Of a DNA stretch of 64,000 nt, positions 18,904-28,142 are shown in pieces. The stretch lies in assembly GCF_030908405.1 (NCBI RefSeq), contig NZ_CP133089.1:1240001-1304000 (forward strand), read 5' to 3'. Source of the stretch: Aminobacterium sp. MB27-C1. GTDB lineage: Bacteria; Synergistota; Synergistia; Synergistales; Aminobacteriaceae. A program made the position numbers and the translations under genes. The notes beneath the pieces were generated by a model that saw only the letters and a list, made by a program, of their open reading frames with translations, ran no database searches and was not told the DNA's origin. Each line of letters begins with the position of its first letter. The first letter of the stretch is position 1.

Positions 18904-19906
18904 GACGCATCAACCTCCTTGCCAGGTCTTTATCCATGCCATTTGCTACAGAAACTAGGGCTATTCTTAGATTTTTAGCCTCAATTTCTTTATTCCACAA
19001 ATAACTTAAGACATTCTCTGGGGCAAAAGCACCATATTTGGCTGTTTTCAAAATCCCTGTTATGTAATCGTCCAGTACCTTCTCCATCTCAACAAGAAGT
19101 GCATTCATATCAGAACTATCCTGAATTAATGAAAGTGCCTGCCCTATGTCCGCATATGAAAGAACCCTAGTCCAGCTCTCTATTGGCTCAGAAAGCATAG
19201 CTAAAAGTTTCTCAACAGAAACAAAGCCTCCAGCGTGAAGATACGGTTCTACCGCAGTAGTGTCTTTTTCCATTCTTTTAAGACGAAGCATATTCCGCAA
19301 ATTTTCCGCGTCAATCTTACCGCGTACCCACAACAACGGGGTTTCATAATCCAGTTCACGGGCCATTTTCAACATTTCTCGGAATAAGACTCCGTCTAAG
19401 AAACACTCTACATCTAGCACATTATGTGTCTGCTCCCACAAGGCCAATGCCTTGGGAAAGGCCAAATGAAGATTATAAGGAAGCAAACGGAAATCTTCAC
19501 TTTCTACAGCCATAATCATGTCGTCAGTAGGAATATTTCCTAAATGGGTTAAAAGCTCAAAACGGCGATCTTCTCCTTCACGTTGAAGAATTTGACTTTT
19601 TAAAAGCACTTTCACGTTATGAAAATCATAGGGCAAACGGCATATCTCAACTAATTTAGCGTCAGGAGCAAATTTAGCAACTTCATCGTAAACATAAAGA
19701 AGCTCTGACTCTATTGCCTTGTCAAATTCAGCGTTTGTCTTAAGCTCGGCAAACCAGGAAGCATAAACAGTTTCACCTAAAACTTTCATTGCGCTATCCA
19801 AGTCGCCACTATCGATAAGTCTCTGCAGCACGCTATCATCGAGAAGGCGGTTTTCCATAGCCCGCAGGCGAGCAACTGTATATCCATACCGCACTGCTGT
19901 AGCCAT
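18896..19906 (-). CDS. ntpC: V-type ATP synthase/ATPase subunit C
   Basis: Subunit C is the funnel-shaped stator-rotor adaptor (family also called d/AC39) on the c-ring. The start is set at ATG 19906 (MATAVRYGYTVARLRAME) behind GGGAGGTGGG. Fourteen further upstream residues read through that ribosome site and are unlikely to be translated. The 336-residue all-helical product has the family blocks YDFHNVKVLLK and WNKEIEAKNLRIALV. Confidence 0.93.
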   Translation of the reverse strand: MATAVRYGYTVARLRAMENRLLDDSVLQRLIDSGDLDSAMKVLGETVYASWFAELKTNAEFDKAIESELLYVYDEVAKFAPDAKLVEICRLPYDFHNVKVLLKSQILQREGEDRRFELLTHLGNIPTDDMIMAVESEDFRLLPYNLHLAFPKALALWEQTHNVLDVECFLDGVLFREMLKMARELDYETPLLWVRGKIDAENLRNMLRLKRMEKDTTAVEPYLHAGGFVSVEKLLAMLSEPIESWTRVLSYADIGQALSLIQDSSDMNALLVEMEKVLDDYITGILKTAKYGAFAPENVLSYLWNKEIEAKNLRIALVSVANGMDKDLARRLMRRG

Positions 19907-19922
19907 GCTGCCCACCTCCCGT

Positions 19923-20504
19923 CTACTCAGAGAACAGCCGTTTTGCAACGTCTGCCTCTATATCTTCTCTAACCCATTTAATCAGCATATCGAAAGAACA
20001 ATTCGTATCGATCTCGCCTTTTCTCAGGATAAATCCTCCAGAGATAGGGGAGGTTGCCTTGTCAAAAGTAAGAGAAGTCTTATGTTTTTCGTTATATTTA
20101 TTCAGCCATTCTTCGTTGAGATTCTTCTCTTTGGCTGAGACAAACAGTGTTTCTTTTCCAGTGTCTACAGCCTTTTCAAGAAGTTTCTCGCAAAAGTCCA
20201 CATACCTCTCCGCAGGAAGATTTGCCATTTCATGCAAAGCTCCATCAAAAGCATGAGATATAAGATCCTGCCGAGCCCCAAGCATTATTTTTTTCACATC
20301 GAGGTTAGCCACGATTTCACGGCGTTTAAGGACTTCGGGTTTTTCAGCGCTAAAGCGATCACTATAAGAAGACTCAATCTTACTAACTTCTGCCTCAGCA
20401 GCTTTTCGGACTTCGTCTGCTTTTTCTTTTGCAACTTCAAGTATTTTTTCAGCTTCTAATTTTGCATCTGCCTCGATTTTTACCTTTATATCTGCCAAAG
20501 ACAT
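19923..20504 (-). CDS. ntpE: V-type ATP synthase/ATPase subunit E
   Basis: Subunit E pairs with G as a peripheral stator stalk. The 193 residues start with a long charged helix (ADIKVKIEADAKLEAEKILE) and end in a small globular domain with GGFILRKGEIDTNCSFDMLI, typical for E. ATG at 20504 follows AGAGGTG. It lies between the c-ring and subunit C genes. Confidence 0.92.
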   Translation of the reverse strand: MSLADIKVKIEADAKLEAEKILEVAKEKADEVRKAAEAEVSKIESSYSDRFSAEKPEVLKRREIVANLDVKKIMLGARQDLISHAFDGALHEMANLPAERYVDFCEKLLEKAVDTGKETLFVSAKEKNLNEEWLNKYNEKHKTSLTFDKATSPISGGFILRKGEIDTNCSFDMLIKWVREDIEADVAKRLFSE

Positions 20505-20528
20505 TACTATTCACCTCTGGCTCAACGG

Positions 20529-21038
<510 letters not shown>

Positions 21039-21049
21039 TTAATATGCAA

Positions 21050-23056
21050 CTAAGGTTCTTTTTTCTCAGGAATAGAAACAAAATTTGTATTGAGCGCTAG
21101 CGGGGCGAAGCTTCTGCCACCACCTGAATAAAACTTACTGAAGAACTCTACGTATTGCAAACGCAATGAATGGACAAACGCTCCCAAAACGTTAACAGCA
21201 ACACTGAACAAATGTCCACCTAAAAGAAGAATCAACGCTAAAATCCAACCAACAAAAGGGATACCTCCAGCAAGACCTGCCAACATATTAATAATTGACG
21301 CAATGGCTGCAGAAGCAAGACCTAATGCTAGCAATCGGCTATAACTCAAAACATCTCCAAGGTAAGCTGTTACATTGTAAAGGCTGAGCACACCCGAAAT
21401 GGCCTTTTGTACAATGCCGCTTTTTGCCCGACCCTGTGTCGACACAAGAATTACAGCACCTAAAATTGCTAAGATTTTACCGATTCCTCCTATACCTCCA
21501 GATAATTTTCCGCTCGCAGCTCCTCCCAAGAGCAAGAGTCCCGTGAGGAAAACTATCCATCCGCCCTGATCAGCAAAAGCTCCCATATAATCTTTTTTGC
21601 GCAGACAATCGTAAAAGGCAATAAACAGCCCAAAGAAAAGCTGCACAATACCCAATGCCAGTGATACAAAAAGTATTGTCATCGGGTCATCCATAGGATT
21701 AATCAAAACTGGGATATTTTTGAGAGGACGCAAGAACTTAAACATACCAAAAGCATCAATAAGATCTCCAAACCAGCTACCAGTTACAGATCCCACAAGA
21801 ATAGTTGCAATGGCTGAGAAAATAAACAATTTGAAGAACTGTTTAGTTCCATGGGGCATGCGCTTAAACTTTTTCATGAAAAATGCGAAAAATCCAAGCA
21901 TTATGAGCCCATACCCACCATCCCCTAAACACATTCCAAAAAATACGAAGAAAAATGGTGCTAAAAACGGGGTGGGGTCAAGTTCGCCATATTGTGGTAC
22001 TCCATAAAGTTTCGTAAGGGTTTCGAAAGGAAGGGAAAACCCTTTATTAACCAAAAGAGTAGGAGGTTCATCTTCTGGTTCCGGATCGGAAACAACTAAC
22101 TCAAGAACAGACTGATACGGAACAAGGTCCTTTTTCAATTGCTCAACTGCAGAAGAAGGAACCCACGCCTTAAGGATAACAGTTTTATCCGTAAAGCTAC
22201 CATTGATCAGCGCTTCCTGTCTTGACTTGAGAATTCCCCAATAATCACTGAGAGCTCTTATTGTAGGAACCCACTTTTCAGCATTTTCTGTTACTACAGC
22301 TTGAATTTCCTGTTCTTCACGCTCCAAAGCATCTTTGCGAGCATCAAGACTGATTAACTCTTCCCCAACACTGAGTTTTAAATGAGCAGGAATATCAATG
22401 CGGGAAAATGAATATTTTGAACACACATCTAGAACTTTTTGTTCTAAATCTCTTCGATAGAAAATAGCAACCCAAGTTTCCTTTTCTTTCTCCCCATAAG
22501 AAGCAATGAAAAATTCACCGCTATCGCCTAACACTTCGCCAACAGCCTGCTTCCAGCTGGCCAAATGGTCAACAGGCATTGTCCCAACAGAACCTTTTAC
22601 AAACTGGGTTCCGTTAGAAAGAAGATCAAGAGCATACGGCAACTCCGTAAGGTTTGAAAGAATAGATTTTGTTCCCTCAATTTGAGTAATTTCCGAATGA
22701 ATTTCCACAAGCCTACGCTCAAGAGTACGCATTTCTTCTGCACATTTTTGAATATCTGTTTTTTCAGAAAGGTTAATAAGCTCCTGAACAGAACAATTCG
22801 GTCTTTCTCCTAACGCTCGAGCTAAAGGAGAAATCGTATCATTAAAATTTGGTTCTAAAAAACGCAGAAGGAAACGTATTTCACTGAGCAAGTTATCAAT
22901 ATGTTGCAAACGAGATGGAAAATGATCCCCAGAATCATCAAGCTCCTGCCGTGAAATAATTTCACAGGAACCTGACTTTTGGAGGACTGCCAGCACATCC
23001 TCAATCACTGAATTATGAACGTAAAGTTCAAGTTTGTTAAATCTAGCCACGGCCAT
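21050..23056 (-). CDS. ntpI: V-type ATP synthase/ATPase subunit I (a-type stator)
   Basis: Subunit I forms the ion half-channels facing the c-ring. The 668-residue protein has an N-terminal cytosolic arm with coiled coils (about 1-330, including RRLVEIHSEITQIEGTK) and a C-terminal membrane domain of seven or eight helices starting near PTPFLAPFFFVFFGMCLGD. It ends with LFSVAVNVLGAFVHSLRLQY, the conserved last segments. ATG at 23056 overlaps the end of the small subunit G gene by 14 bases. Confidence 0.95.
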   Translation of the reverse strand: MAVARFNKLELYVHNSVIEDVLAVLQKSGSCEIISRQELDDSGDHFPSRLQHIDNLLSEIRFLLRFLEPNFNDTISPLARALGERPNCSVQELINLSEKTDIQKCAEEMRTLERRLVEIHSEITQIEGTKSILSNLTELPYALDLLSNGTQFVKGSVGTMPVDHLASWKQAVGEVLGDSGEFFIASYGEKEKETWVAIFYRRDLEQKVLDVCSKYSFSRIDIPAHLKLSVGEELISLDARKDALEREEQEIQAVVTENAEKWVPTIRALSDYWGILKSRQEALINGSFTDKTVILKAWVPSSAVEQLKKDLVPYQSVLELVVSDPEPEDEPPTLLVNKGFSLPFETLTKLYGVPQYGELDPTPFLAPFFFVFFGMCLGDGGYGLIMLGFFAFFMKKFKRMPHGTKQFFKLFIFSAIATILVGSVTGSWFGDLIDAFGMFKFLRPLKNIPVLINPMDDPMTILFVSLALGIVQLFFGLFIAFYDCLRKKDYMGAFADQGGWIVFLTGLLLLGGAASGKLSGGIGGIGKILAILGAVILVSTQGRAKSGIVQKAISGVLSLYNVTAYLGDVLSYSRLLALGLASAAIASIINMLAGLAGGIPFVGWILALILLLGGHLFSVAVNVLGAFVHSLRLQYVEFFSKFYSGGGRSFAPLALNTNFVSIPEKKEP

Positions 23057-23369
23057 ATCTAGCCATCACCTCTTCCGCAATCCAGGCAGCGGTTTCTTTA
23101 ACTCGCCCCTGATGGCTATTTAGAAAAGCTTGCGCGCTTTCTTCACCTGTCTTGACTATTTTCTCCGCTTTAGCTTCAGCCTCCTGCTCCACTTTTTGCA
23201 AATTGTCTCGATATTGTCTGAAGGCCTTTTGTTTTGTTTCTTTAACTCGCATTTCAGCCTCATTCTTTGCTTCACTGATTAAACGAGCTGCTTCATTTTT
23301 TGCATCTTTAACCATTTGCTTTGCTTCCGATTCTGCTTTTTTGATTTCATCAGCCAGGTTCGTCGCCAT
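23043..23369 (-). CDS. V-type ATP synthase/ATPase subunit G (AtpH-like stalk)
   Basis: The first gene of the operon encodes a charged, nearly all-helical protein of 108 residues (ADEIKKAESEAKQMVKDA and onward) with heptad repeats, as in the peripheral stalk subunit that pairs with E. ATG at 23369 follows AGGAGGTGGG. The frame extends three codons further up through that site. The family is poorly conserved, so position in the operon is the main evidence. It is called H or F in some nomenclatures. Confidence 0.85.
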   Translation of the reverse strand: MATNLADEIKKAESEAKQMVKDAKNEAARLISEAKNEAEMRVKETKQKAFRQYRDNLQKVEQEAEAKAEKIVKTGEESAQAFLNSHQGRVKETAAWIAEEVMARYGRG

Positions 23370-23441
23370 ACCACCCACCTCCTTCCTGCTTCAACAAAGT
23401 ATTCATCAGTGTAGGCTGTATTTGAGCATAAAGCCTGAGTT

Positions 23442-23470
23442 ATTGTAATACCCATAAAAATTTGTGTCAA
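23442..23470 (-). promoter_or_regulatory. Consensus promoter of the V-type ATPase operon
   Basis: TTGACA (23465-23470), a 17-base spacer and TACAAT (23442-23447) stand about 70 bases upstream of the first ATPase gene on the minus strand. This is a near-perfect vegetative promoter and leaves a leader of about 65 bases. Confidence 0.85.
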
Positions 23471-23571
23471 ACTTAACAAATTATCAAAATGTTTATAGTA
23501 TGATAATTTAAACTATTAAATTTACATTTAAAGGGGATTTTTTTCACTAAGAAGGCCCGCTCCACAAAAAA

Positions 23572-23647
23572 TGGAGCGGACAACGGGATTCGAACCCGCG
23601 ACCCTTAGCTTGGGAAGCTAATGCTCTACCAGCTGAGCTATGTCCGC
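23572..23647 (-). tRNA. tRNA-Gly (anticodon CCC)
   Basis: A full cloverleaf of 76 nucleotides including an encoded CCA. The acceptor stem starts GCGGACA, the D-arm region has TAGCTCAGCTGG, the anticodon stem TTAGC/GCTAA encloses TTCCCAA giving CCC, and the T-loop region is GGGTTCGAATCCC. It has its own promoter at 23662-23690. Downstream bases 23557-23564 can pair with the tRNA 3' end (see findings). Confidence 0.96.
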
Positions 23648-23661
23648 GCCACCGATAGCAC

Positions 23662-23690
23662 ATTATAAACGTGGAACCTTCTTTTTGCAA
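23662..23690 (-). promoter_or_regulatory. tRNA-Gly promoter
   Basis: TTGCAA (23685-23690), a 17-base spacer and the perfect -10 TATAAT (23662-23667) lie 14 bases upstream of the tRNA 5' end. Confidence 0.8.
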
Positions 23691-23807
23691 CACGCCCTAC
23701 CCCACATTCTAAAAGAATGGATCTCATCGTTAATAATATAACACTCTTATATTTAAAATCGTTTTTATCTTTTATATATTTCACTTTTTATTTAAGGACC
23801 ACTCTAT

Positions 23808-26800
23808 CTACCAGAAATGAGCCATCTTAAGAGATATTTTTCTCTGATTACCTCGATTAGAAAACTCTGTTTCAATTTTCCCTTCTATCATCCAATCATC
23901 CGCAAATTGTTTTTCCCCTTTTAAAGATAGGAGAAGCCAGTCTCTGCTTTGTTCATTACCCTTTACAGTAAAATAATTAGAAGGAGCGCCTGCAAAAGCA
24001 ACTAGGAGATCTGGATTTTCTCCAGATAATACACGTTTATAACCTGCAATAAATTGACAATAGCTATCATTAGTCCTCTTTGCGAATTCTAACCCTATAG
24101 TACCGGTTGAATACGTATTTGTTAAGCTTTTAACCTTCTGCGAATAAATTCCTGCTCCACTTTCTTCATATCCATCTTGCCAATACTTAGAAAGGACGAA
24201 TGAAAAAAATGGATGAACATACCAATCTTCGCATTCCCCTTTAGAAGAAGACCATCTTGAATGAATTCCAAACTCTACATTTTTACTGTCATAATTACTT
24301 AAAGCTTCAAGCCCTAAACTTGAAATATTACGGCAAAGATCATACTTTTGCATTCCACCAGCAATATATGTCTGTAGATGAAGAGAATCTTTTTGGTAGC
24401 TTCCATATAATCCCAAACGCCAGTCTTCTTCATCACCAGATGTGAATAAGCCGTCTACTGAGCCTTCTCCGTAAGCAAGCATCTTTCCAACATGCCAATA
24501 TTGATTAACCTCGTTATCTCTTCCCACAACAACGTTGAAGGTTTTAGTTCGCAATTCACCTAATCCCAGCCTGGAATCACTATCAAGTTTCTTACGACCA
24601 TTACTCAGTTCTCCCCACCATGAAGAATTTATACGCCGTGATGAAAAGGAGGTTTGCCCCAACACTTCATTCAAGGGAGTCATTGTAATTAAACAAGCTT
24701 GTGCCCCCCCGTAAATTTCCTCATACGCTCGACGAGCTTGTTTATCTGATAAATTATAAAGAGGATCCAGCTGCCTCTGAGTAGAAGAACCTTCGAAAGT
24801 TATAAACATCTCTTCCAAACGAGAGGCTGTATCATTTTGAATAGGCGTTAAATGCGCCAAAGAATCAAGAGAGGCAATTTTATTAATAAAAACCACTGCC
24901 TCATGTGTATCGTGAACTGCTTCTGCCTCTAAAAAAGCGGAAAAAAGGTTAGGAGCAAAAACTCCGGAAATGCCGCTGCTTGCTCGTAAAAATTGATAAC
25001 GGCTATTGGGACGTAAAGCTGATTGGCTTAAAGGACGAACAGTAGTCCCATCAATATCTGCAGAACCATTAACTACGAGATGTCCATTTTCCAGTGCATC
25101 TACCGCTACTTCTATAGCACCATCGCTTTCTAGGTTTCCTCTTATTGTTAAAGTACCTGGCTGATTCATTTTCCCAGGGCGCAATGTACCATGGTTAATC
25201 ATATTACTTTCAAGAACACCACTTCCTGATAAGGTTCCTTCTGCTTCGCTATAGACATTAGCAACAACTGAACCGTCTATTTGTAGCTCTCCTTCAGAAA
25301 CAACACTGACTCCCATATACGAATTATCTCCCGTAAGAACAAGTGTTCCTCTACCAGTTTTGTTAAGTCCGACAGGTAACCCTGCTAATGTCCCCGTAAT
25401 AGCCCTTTTTTCTCCTATGTCATTGCTCCACACGCTATAATACCCATGAGTATCAATAGAGTAGAGAGCTTGAGCAATACCATATTGGATGTTTATATCG
25501 TGGGAAGATAGACGTCTGGCATTAAAAAGCCCAGGACCACGGACAGCCTTCCCCACATCTAGCAAGCCTTGTCCAAAAACTGCCTCTCTTTGAACATTAT
25601 CGTAAATATTCATATGCGGTTCTACCCAAGCTAGCCAATCATCTGCTGTCAGAAAATAGCGTTTCAAAAAGTCAGCCGCCTGATAGTAATCGCGCAAATC
25701 CTGCTCTATTTGATCTGGGGAAGGACGAACATTTTCTAAATAGAGCAAATTTGCACCTCCTATAAAAGGCCGATAGTTTTCATCATATTTTGTAACAAGA
25801 CTGAGTGTATATCGCGGCAAATCAAAATGATTATTTGCAGTGGAAAGAACAACATCAACCAATTGTTTTCCATTCATATAGGGAAAAGCCTGCTGCACCA
25901 AACCTAAAGTTGCACTTACATAAGGAGCTGCCATCGAGGTTCCACTCATATTTATATATCCACTACCTGTACCACCAGAATAAGCAGAATTGATATCTAC
26001 ACCTGGAGCAGCAATGCTATTTTCTTCAACCTTTTGAGCCAGATTTGAAAAATTAGCAACAAAAGCGGGATCACTTGTATTTTTACTGGGATCAAAGGCT
26101 ACGACACTTAAGGTGTTTCCCGCTAGTTCTGGAAAATAATATGCAAGTCCCCCCTCATAACAAGGACCAAGGTGTCCATCATTTCCTGCAGCAAAAACAA
26201 GCACTTTATCGTAATCCAAAACCATTTTTCTAAAATAATCAGAAGAAAGAGGATTCATGGAAATATATTTATTTATATTATTTATTCTATCTTCCTCTGT
26301 TTTAACGTCATCAAGATAGAATTCAGAAAAAGTTCCCCAACTATTATTTATAATCTTCGCGTCTTCAATAAGATACGTTTTAGGATACAGATACCCTAAT
26401 TCGTTGTCAGAAAAAGAAGTGCGTAAAGAGACTACCCCTGCATCAAAAGCCAATCCATGCATTCCTATATTATCTTTATTAGCAGCCATTATTCCCGCAA
26501 CATGCGTTCCATGATCATTTTTATTCCAATCCCATGGATCCATCGAAATAGGGTATTCCAAATGAGGATTTTTCCCAAAAAATTCCGGATGACTAAAGAG
26601 AACTCCGGTATCAGCCAGCGCTAATGTGATCCCTTTGCCTGTAAAACCAAGCGCATAGGCATCTGCAGCGTGAATAGCATCCAAACCGGTGCTATTCCAA
26701 TATTCCCATGTTTTAAAATCATCAGCTGTTGAAGCTTCAACAAAAGAAACATAAAAAAACAGGAGAAATAGAGGCAAAAATATGCAAAAAAGAAAATAAG

Positions 26801-26819
26801 TCCACAAACGTTTGAACAC
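23808..26819 (-). CDS. Subtilisin-like (S8) serine protease autotransporter
   Basis: A 1003-residue secreted protease anchored by its own outer-membrane barrel. A hydrophobic signal peptide ends near residue 29 (VEAS). The S8 domain follows at once with the catalytic triad Asp70 in LALADTG, His103 in NDHGTHVAG and Ser295 in SGTSMAAP, and Asn213 (AAGND) as oxyanion residue. A linker with a PATR-type repeat (GRGTLVLTGDNSY, near 487) leads to a beta-rich passenger stem. The last 270 or so residues form an autotransporter barrel ending in MAHFW, with the expected terminal aromatic residue. No separate propeptide is visible before the protease domain. GTG at 26819 follows AAGGAGAG. Confidence 0.93.
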   Translation of the reverse strand: MFKRLWTYFLFCIFLPLFLLFFYVSFVEASTADDFKTWEYWNSTGLDAIHAADAYALGFTGKGITLALADTGVLFSHPEFFGKNPHLEYPISMDPWDWNKNDHGTHVAGIMAANKDNIGMHGLAFDAGVVSLRTSFSDNELGYLYPKTYLIEDAKIINNSWGTFSEFYLDDVKTEEDRINNINKYISMNPLSSDYFRKMVLDYDKVLVFAAGNDGHLGPCYEGGLAYYFPELAGNTLSVVAFDPSKNTSDPAFVANFSNLAQKVEENSIAAPGVDINSAYSGGTGSGYINMSGTSMAAPYVSATLGLVQQAFPYMNGKQLVDVVLSTANNHFDLPRYTLSLVTKYDENYRPFIGGANLLYLENVRPSPDQIEQDLRDYYQAADFLKRYFLTADDWLAWVEPHMNIYDNVQREAVFGQGLLDVGKAVRGPGLFNARRLSSHDINIQYGIAQALYSIDTHGYYSVWSNDIGEKRAITGTLAGLPVGLNKTGRGTLVLTGDNSYMGVSVVSEGELQIDGSVVANVYSEAEGTLSGSGVLESNMINHGTLRPGKMNQPGTLTIRGNLESDGAIEVAVDALENGHLVVNGSADIDGTTVRPLSQSALRPNSRYQFLRASSGISGVFAPNLFSAFLEAEAVHDTHEAVVFINKIASLDSLAHLTPIQNDTASRLEEMFITFEGSSTQRQLDPLYNLSDKQARRAYEEIYGGAQACLITMTPLNEVLGQTSFSSRRINSSWWGELSNGRKKLDSDSRLGLGELRTKTFNVVVGRDNEVNQYWHVGKMLAYGEGSVDGLFTSGDEEDWRLGLYGSYQKDSLHLQTYIAGGMQKYDLCRNISSLGLEALSNYDSKNVEFGIHSRWSSSKGECEDWYVHPFFSFVLSKYWQDGYEESGAGIYSQKVKSLTNTYSTGTIGLEFAKRTNDSYCQFIAGYKRVLSGENPDLLVAFAGAPSNYFTVKGNEQSRDWLLLSLKGEKQFADDWMIEGKIETEFSNRGNQRKISLKMAHFW

Positions 26820-26907
26820 AACAATACTCTCCTTAAATTAAATAGAAATCTCTCAATCTTCTCTGAATTTAATCTTACTGTATTCTATATGTTTCTAAAT
26901 AAAAATT

Positions 26908-26941
26908 AAAGCCAAAGACAAAAAACTTGTCCTTGGCTTTT
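26908..26941 (-). terminator. Terminator after the SAM methyltransferase gene
   Basis: AAAGCCAAGGAC pairs with GTCTTTGGCTTT around an A/T loop, followed on the minus strand by AATTTTTATTT. It separates the methyltransferase gene from the protease gene. Confidence 0.75.
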
Positions 26942-26976
26942 AACTTTATTCATATACATCGTTAGCTATACGTTAC

Positions 26977-27687
26977 TTATTTTACTGTTGCTATTAAACC
27001 TATTGTGTCAAAATATTGACCATTTTCAGCTTTCATCATTTCTATATCCCTCTTGGCATATGGGTTATCACACTCTAGCCAATCTTCCCATGCCTTTTTG
27101 TGGCAAGATAAAGACAGACTTTGTTCTATTTTTATCTTCATAGACTCTCTCCATAAAGCATGCCACCAACTTCTTGAATAAAAATTCATATCTTCTTCTT
27201 GCCAATAAGGCTTTAAGACCTCAGGAACATCATTAAAAAAATCTTTTTTCAATCCAGGAATGGCAACTGCTATAATGCCATCTTTCTTAGTCAAAGGAAC
27301 TATATACTCGTCTAAGAAGCCCCTTTTTGCACCAAAATAGTGATATGCGTCTACACTAATAACTACATCAAAGAAACCTTTAGCATAGGGTAATTCATGA
27401 GCATCTGCATGGATTGGAATAATTTTATGGTCAAGCTGAACAGATTTAAACCGTTCATAATTATCTGTTGCATCAATCCATAGATCTGTAGCAAACACTT
27501 CTACATCGTATATTCCTGCTAGAAAAATTGATGTTAGACCCATACCGCAACCCAAATCTAAAACACGCATCCCTGAATGTAATTCTACTGAAGCTAAAAG
27601 CTCTTCAAGAATTCTGACACAATTTGGTCCCATCATGTTTTGAAGCAAGAATTCCCTAGTAAACAAATCTTCTCTTTTGGTTTTCAT
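26977..27687 (-). CDS. Class I SAM-dependent methyltransferase, substrate unknown
   Basis: A 236-residue cytosolic protein with the Rossmann-type SAM motif MRVLDLGCGMGLTS (about 40-53), the acidic motif II in FATDLWIDA, and motif IV-like FFDVVISVDAYHYFG (about 103-117). The C-terminal third (SRSWWHALWRESM) is not recognised. It resembles small-molecule methyltransferases of the methyltransf_11 type, but no substrate can be inferred. ATG at 27687. It appears to be a single-gene unit with its own terminator. Confidence 0.85.
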   Translation of the reverse strand: MKTKREDLFTREFLLQNMMGPNCVRILEELLASVELHSGMRVLDLGCGMGLTSIFLAGIYDVEVFATDLWIDATDNYERFKSVQLDHKIIPIHADAHELPYAKGFFDVVISVDAYHYFGAKRGFLDEYIVPLTKKDGIIAVAIPGLKKDFFNDVPEVLKPYWQEEDMNFYSRSWWHALWRESMKIKIEQSLSLSCHKKAWEDWLECDNPYAKRDIEMMKAENGQYFDTIGLIATVK

Positions 27688-27775
27688 TTTTGCATTCCTC
27701 TCTTATCTGTGGGGTTGTTTCTTTATACCATCTATTGAGTAAAAGAGAGACCTCCTTCATGTTTCTGAAACAAAA

Positions 27776-27806
27776 GAGAGCCACAAGATTTAATCTCATG
27801 GCTCTC
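27776..27806 (-). terminator. Terminator after a truncated small gene
   Basis: GAGAGCCA (27776-27783) pairs with TGGCTCTC (27799-27806), followed on the minus strand by TTTTGTTT. It begins five bases after the stop of the small frame at 27811-27921. Confidence 0.6.
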
Positions 27807-27810
27807 TTCA

Positions 27811-27921
27811 TCAAGAGTTACATTCTTTACGAGGAATATAAATATATTCTCCTTCAACATAGTTTTGAAGAATATCTAGTAAACCTTTTGGCAACCGCTC
27901 AGATGCCTTTATATAGCCCAC
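27811..27921 (-). pseudogene. Truncated CD3324-family small protein (N-terminal part only)
   Basis: A 36-codon frame from GTG 27921, directly behind GGGAGGGAG, reads VGYIKASERLPKG and then LDILQNYVEGEYIYIPRKE before stopping. This matches the first third of the CD3324-type small helix-turn-helix proteins of anaerobes, recalled as usually about 80-90 residues with a further conserved tryptophan-containing part after IYIPRK. Here the frame ends and a terminator follows at once, so the DNA-binding part is missing. It is called a truncated remnant, although the ribosome site and terminator are still in place. The 27690-28142 interval otherwise holds only this frame and two hairpins. Confidence 0.55.
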
Positions 27922-27963
27922 AATGCTCCCTCCCAAATCGTTATTCTATCTATTTAGGACTGA

Positions 27964-28010
27964 GCAAAGGCTATTCCACGTTTACGATTTGTTTATGCAA
28001 TAGCCTTTGC
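27964..28010. repeat. Inverted repeat with 12-base arms
   Basis: GCAAAGGCTATT (27964-27975) and AATAGCCTTTGC (27999-28010) are perfect inverted copies 23 bases apart. No clear T-run follows on either strand. It may be a terminator remnant for the chemoreceptor transcript that ends at 28143, or an unrelated secondary structure. Confidence 0.5.
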
Positions 28011-28142
28011 TACGCATAACAAACCGAATCCATCATAATAATACAAATCTCCCCTTTTAAATAATTTGTGTTAATCAACCATAATTATACTTTACTTAGA
28101 AACAAAATGCTTCTACGTTCTTTGTTGACATGAAGAAGACTC

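Noticed and set aside
27690-28019. A 109-codon open frame on the plus strand
   Set aside because: It runs through two hairpins and antisense to the truncated CD3324-like frame; no domain is seen.
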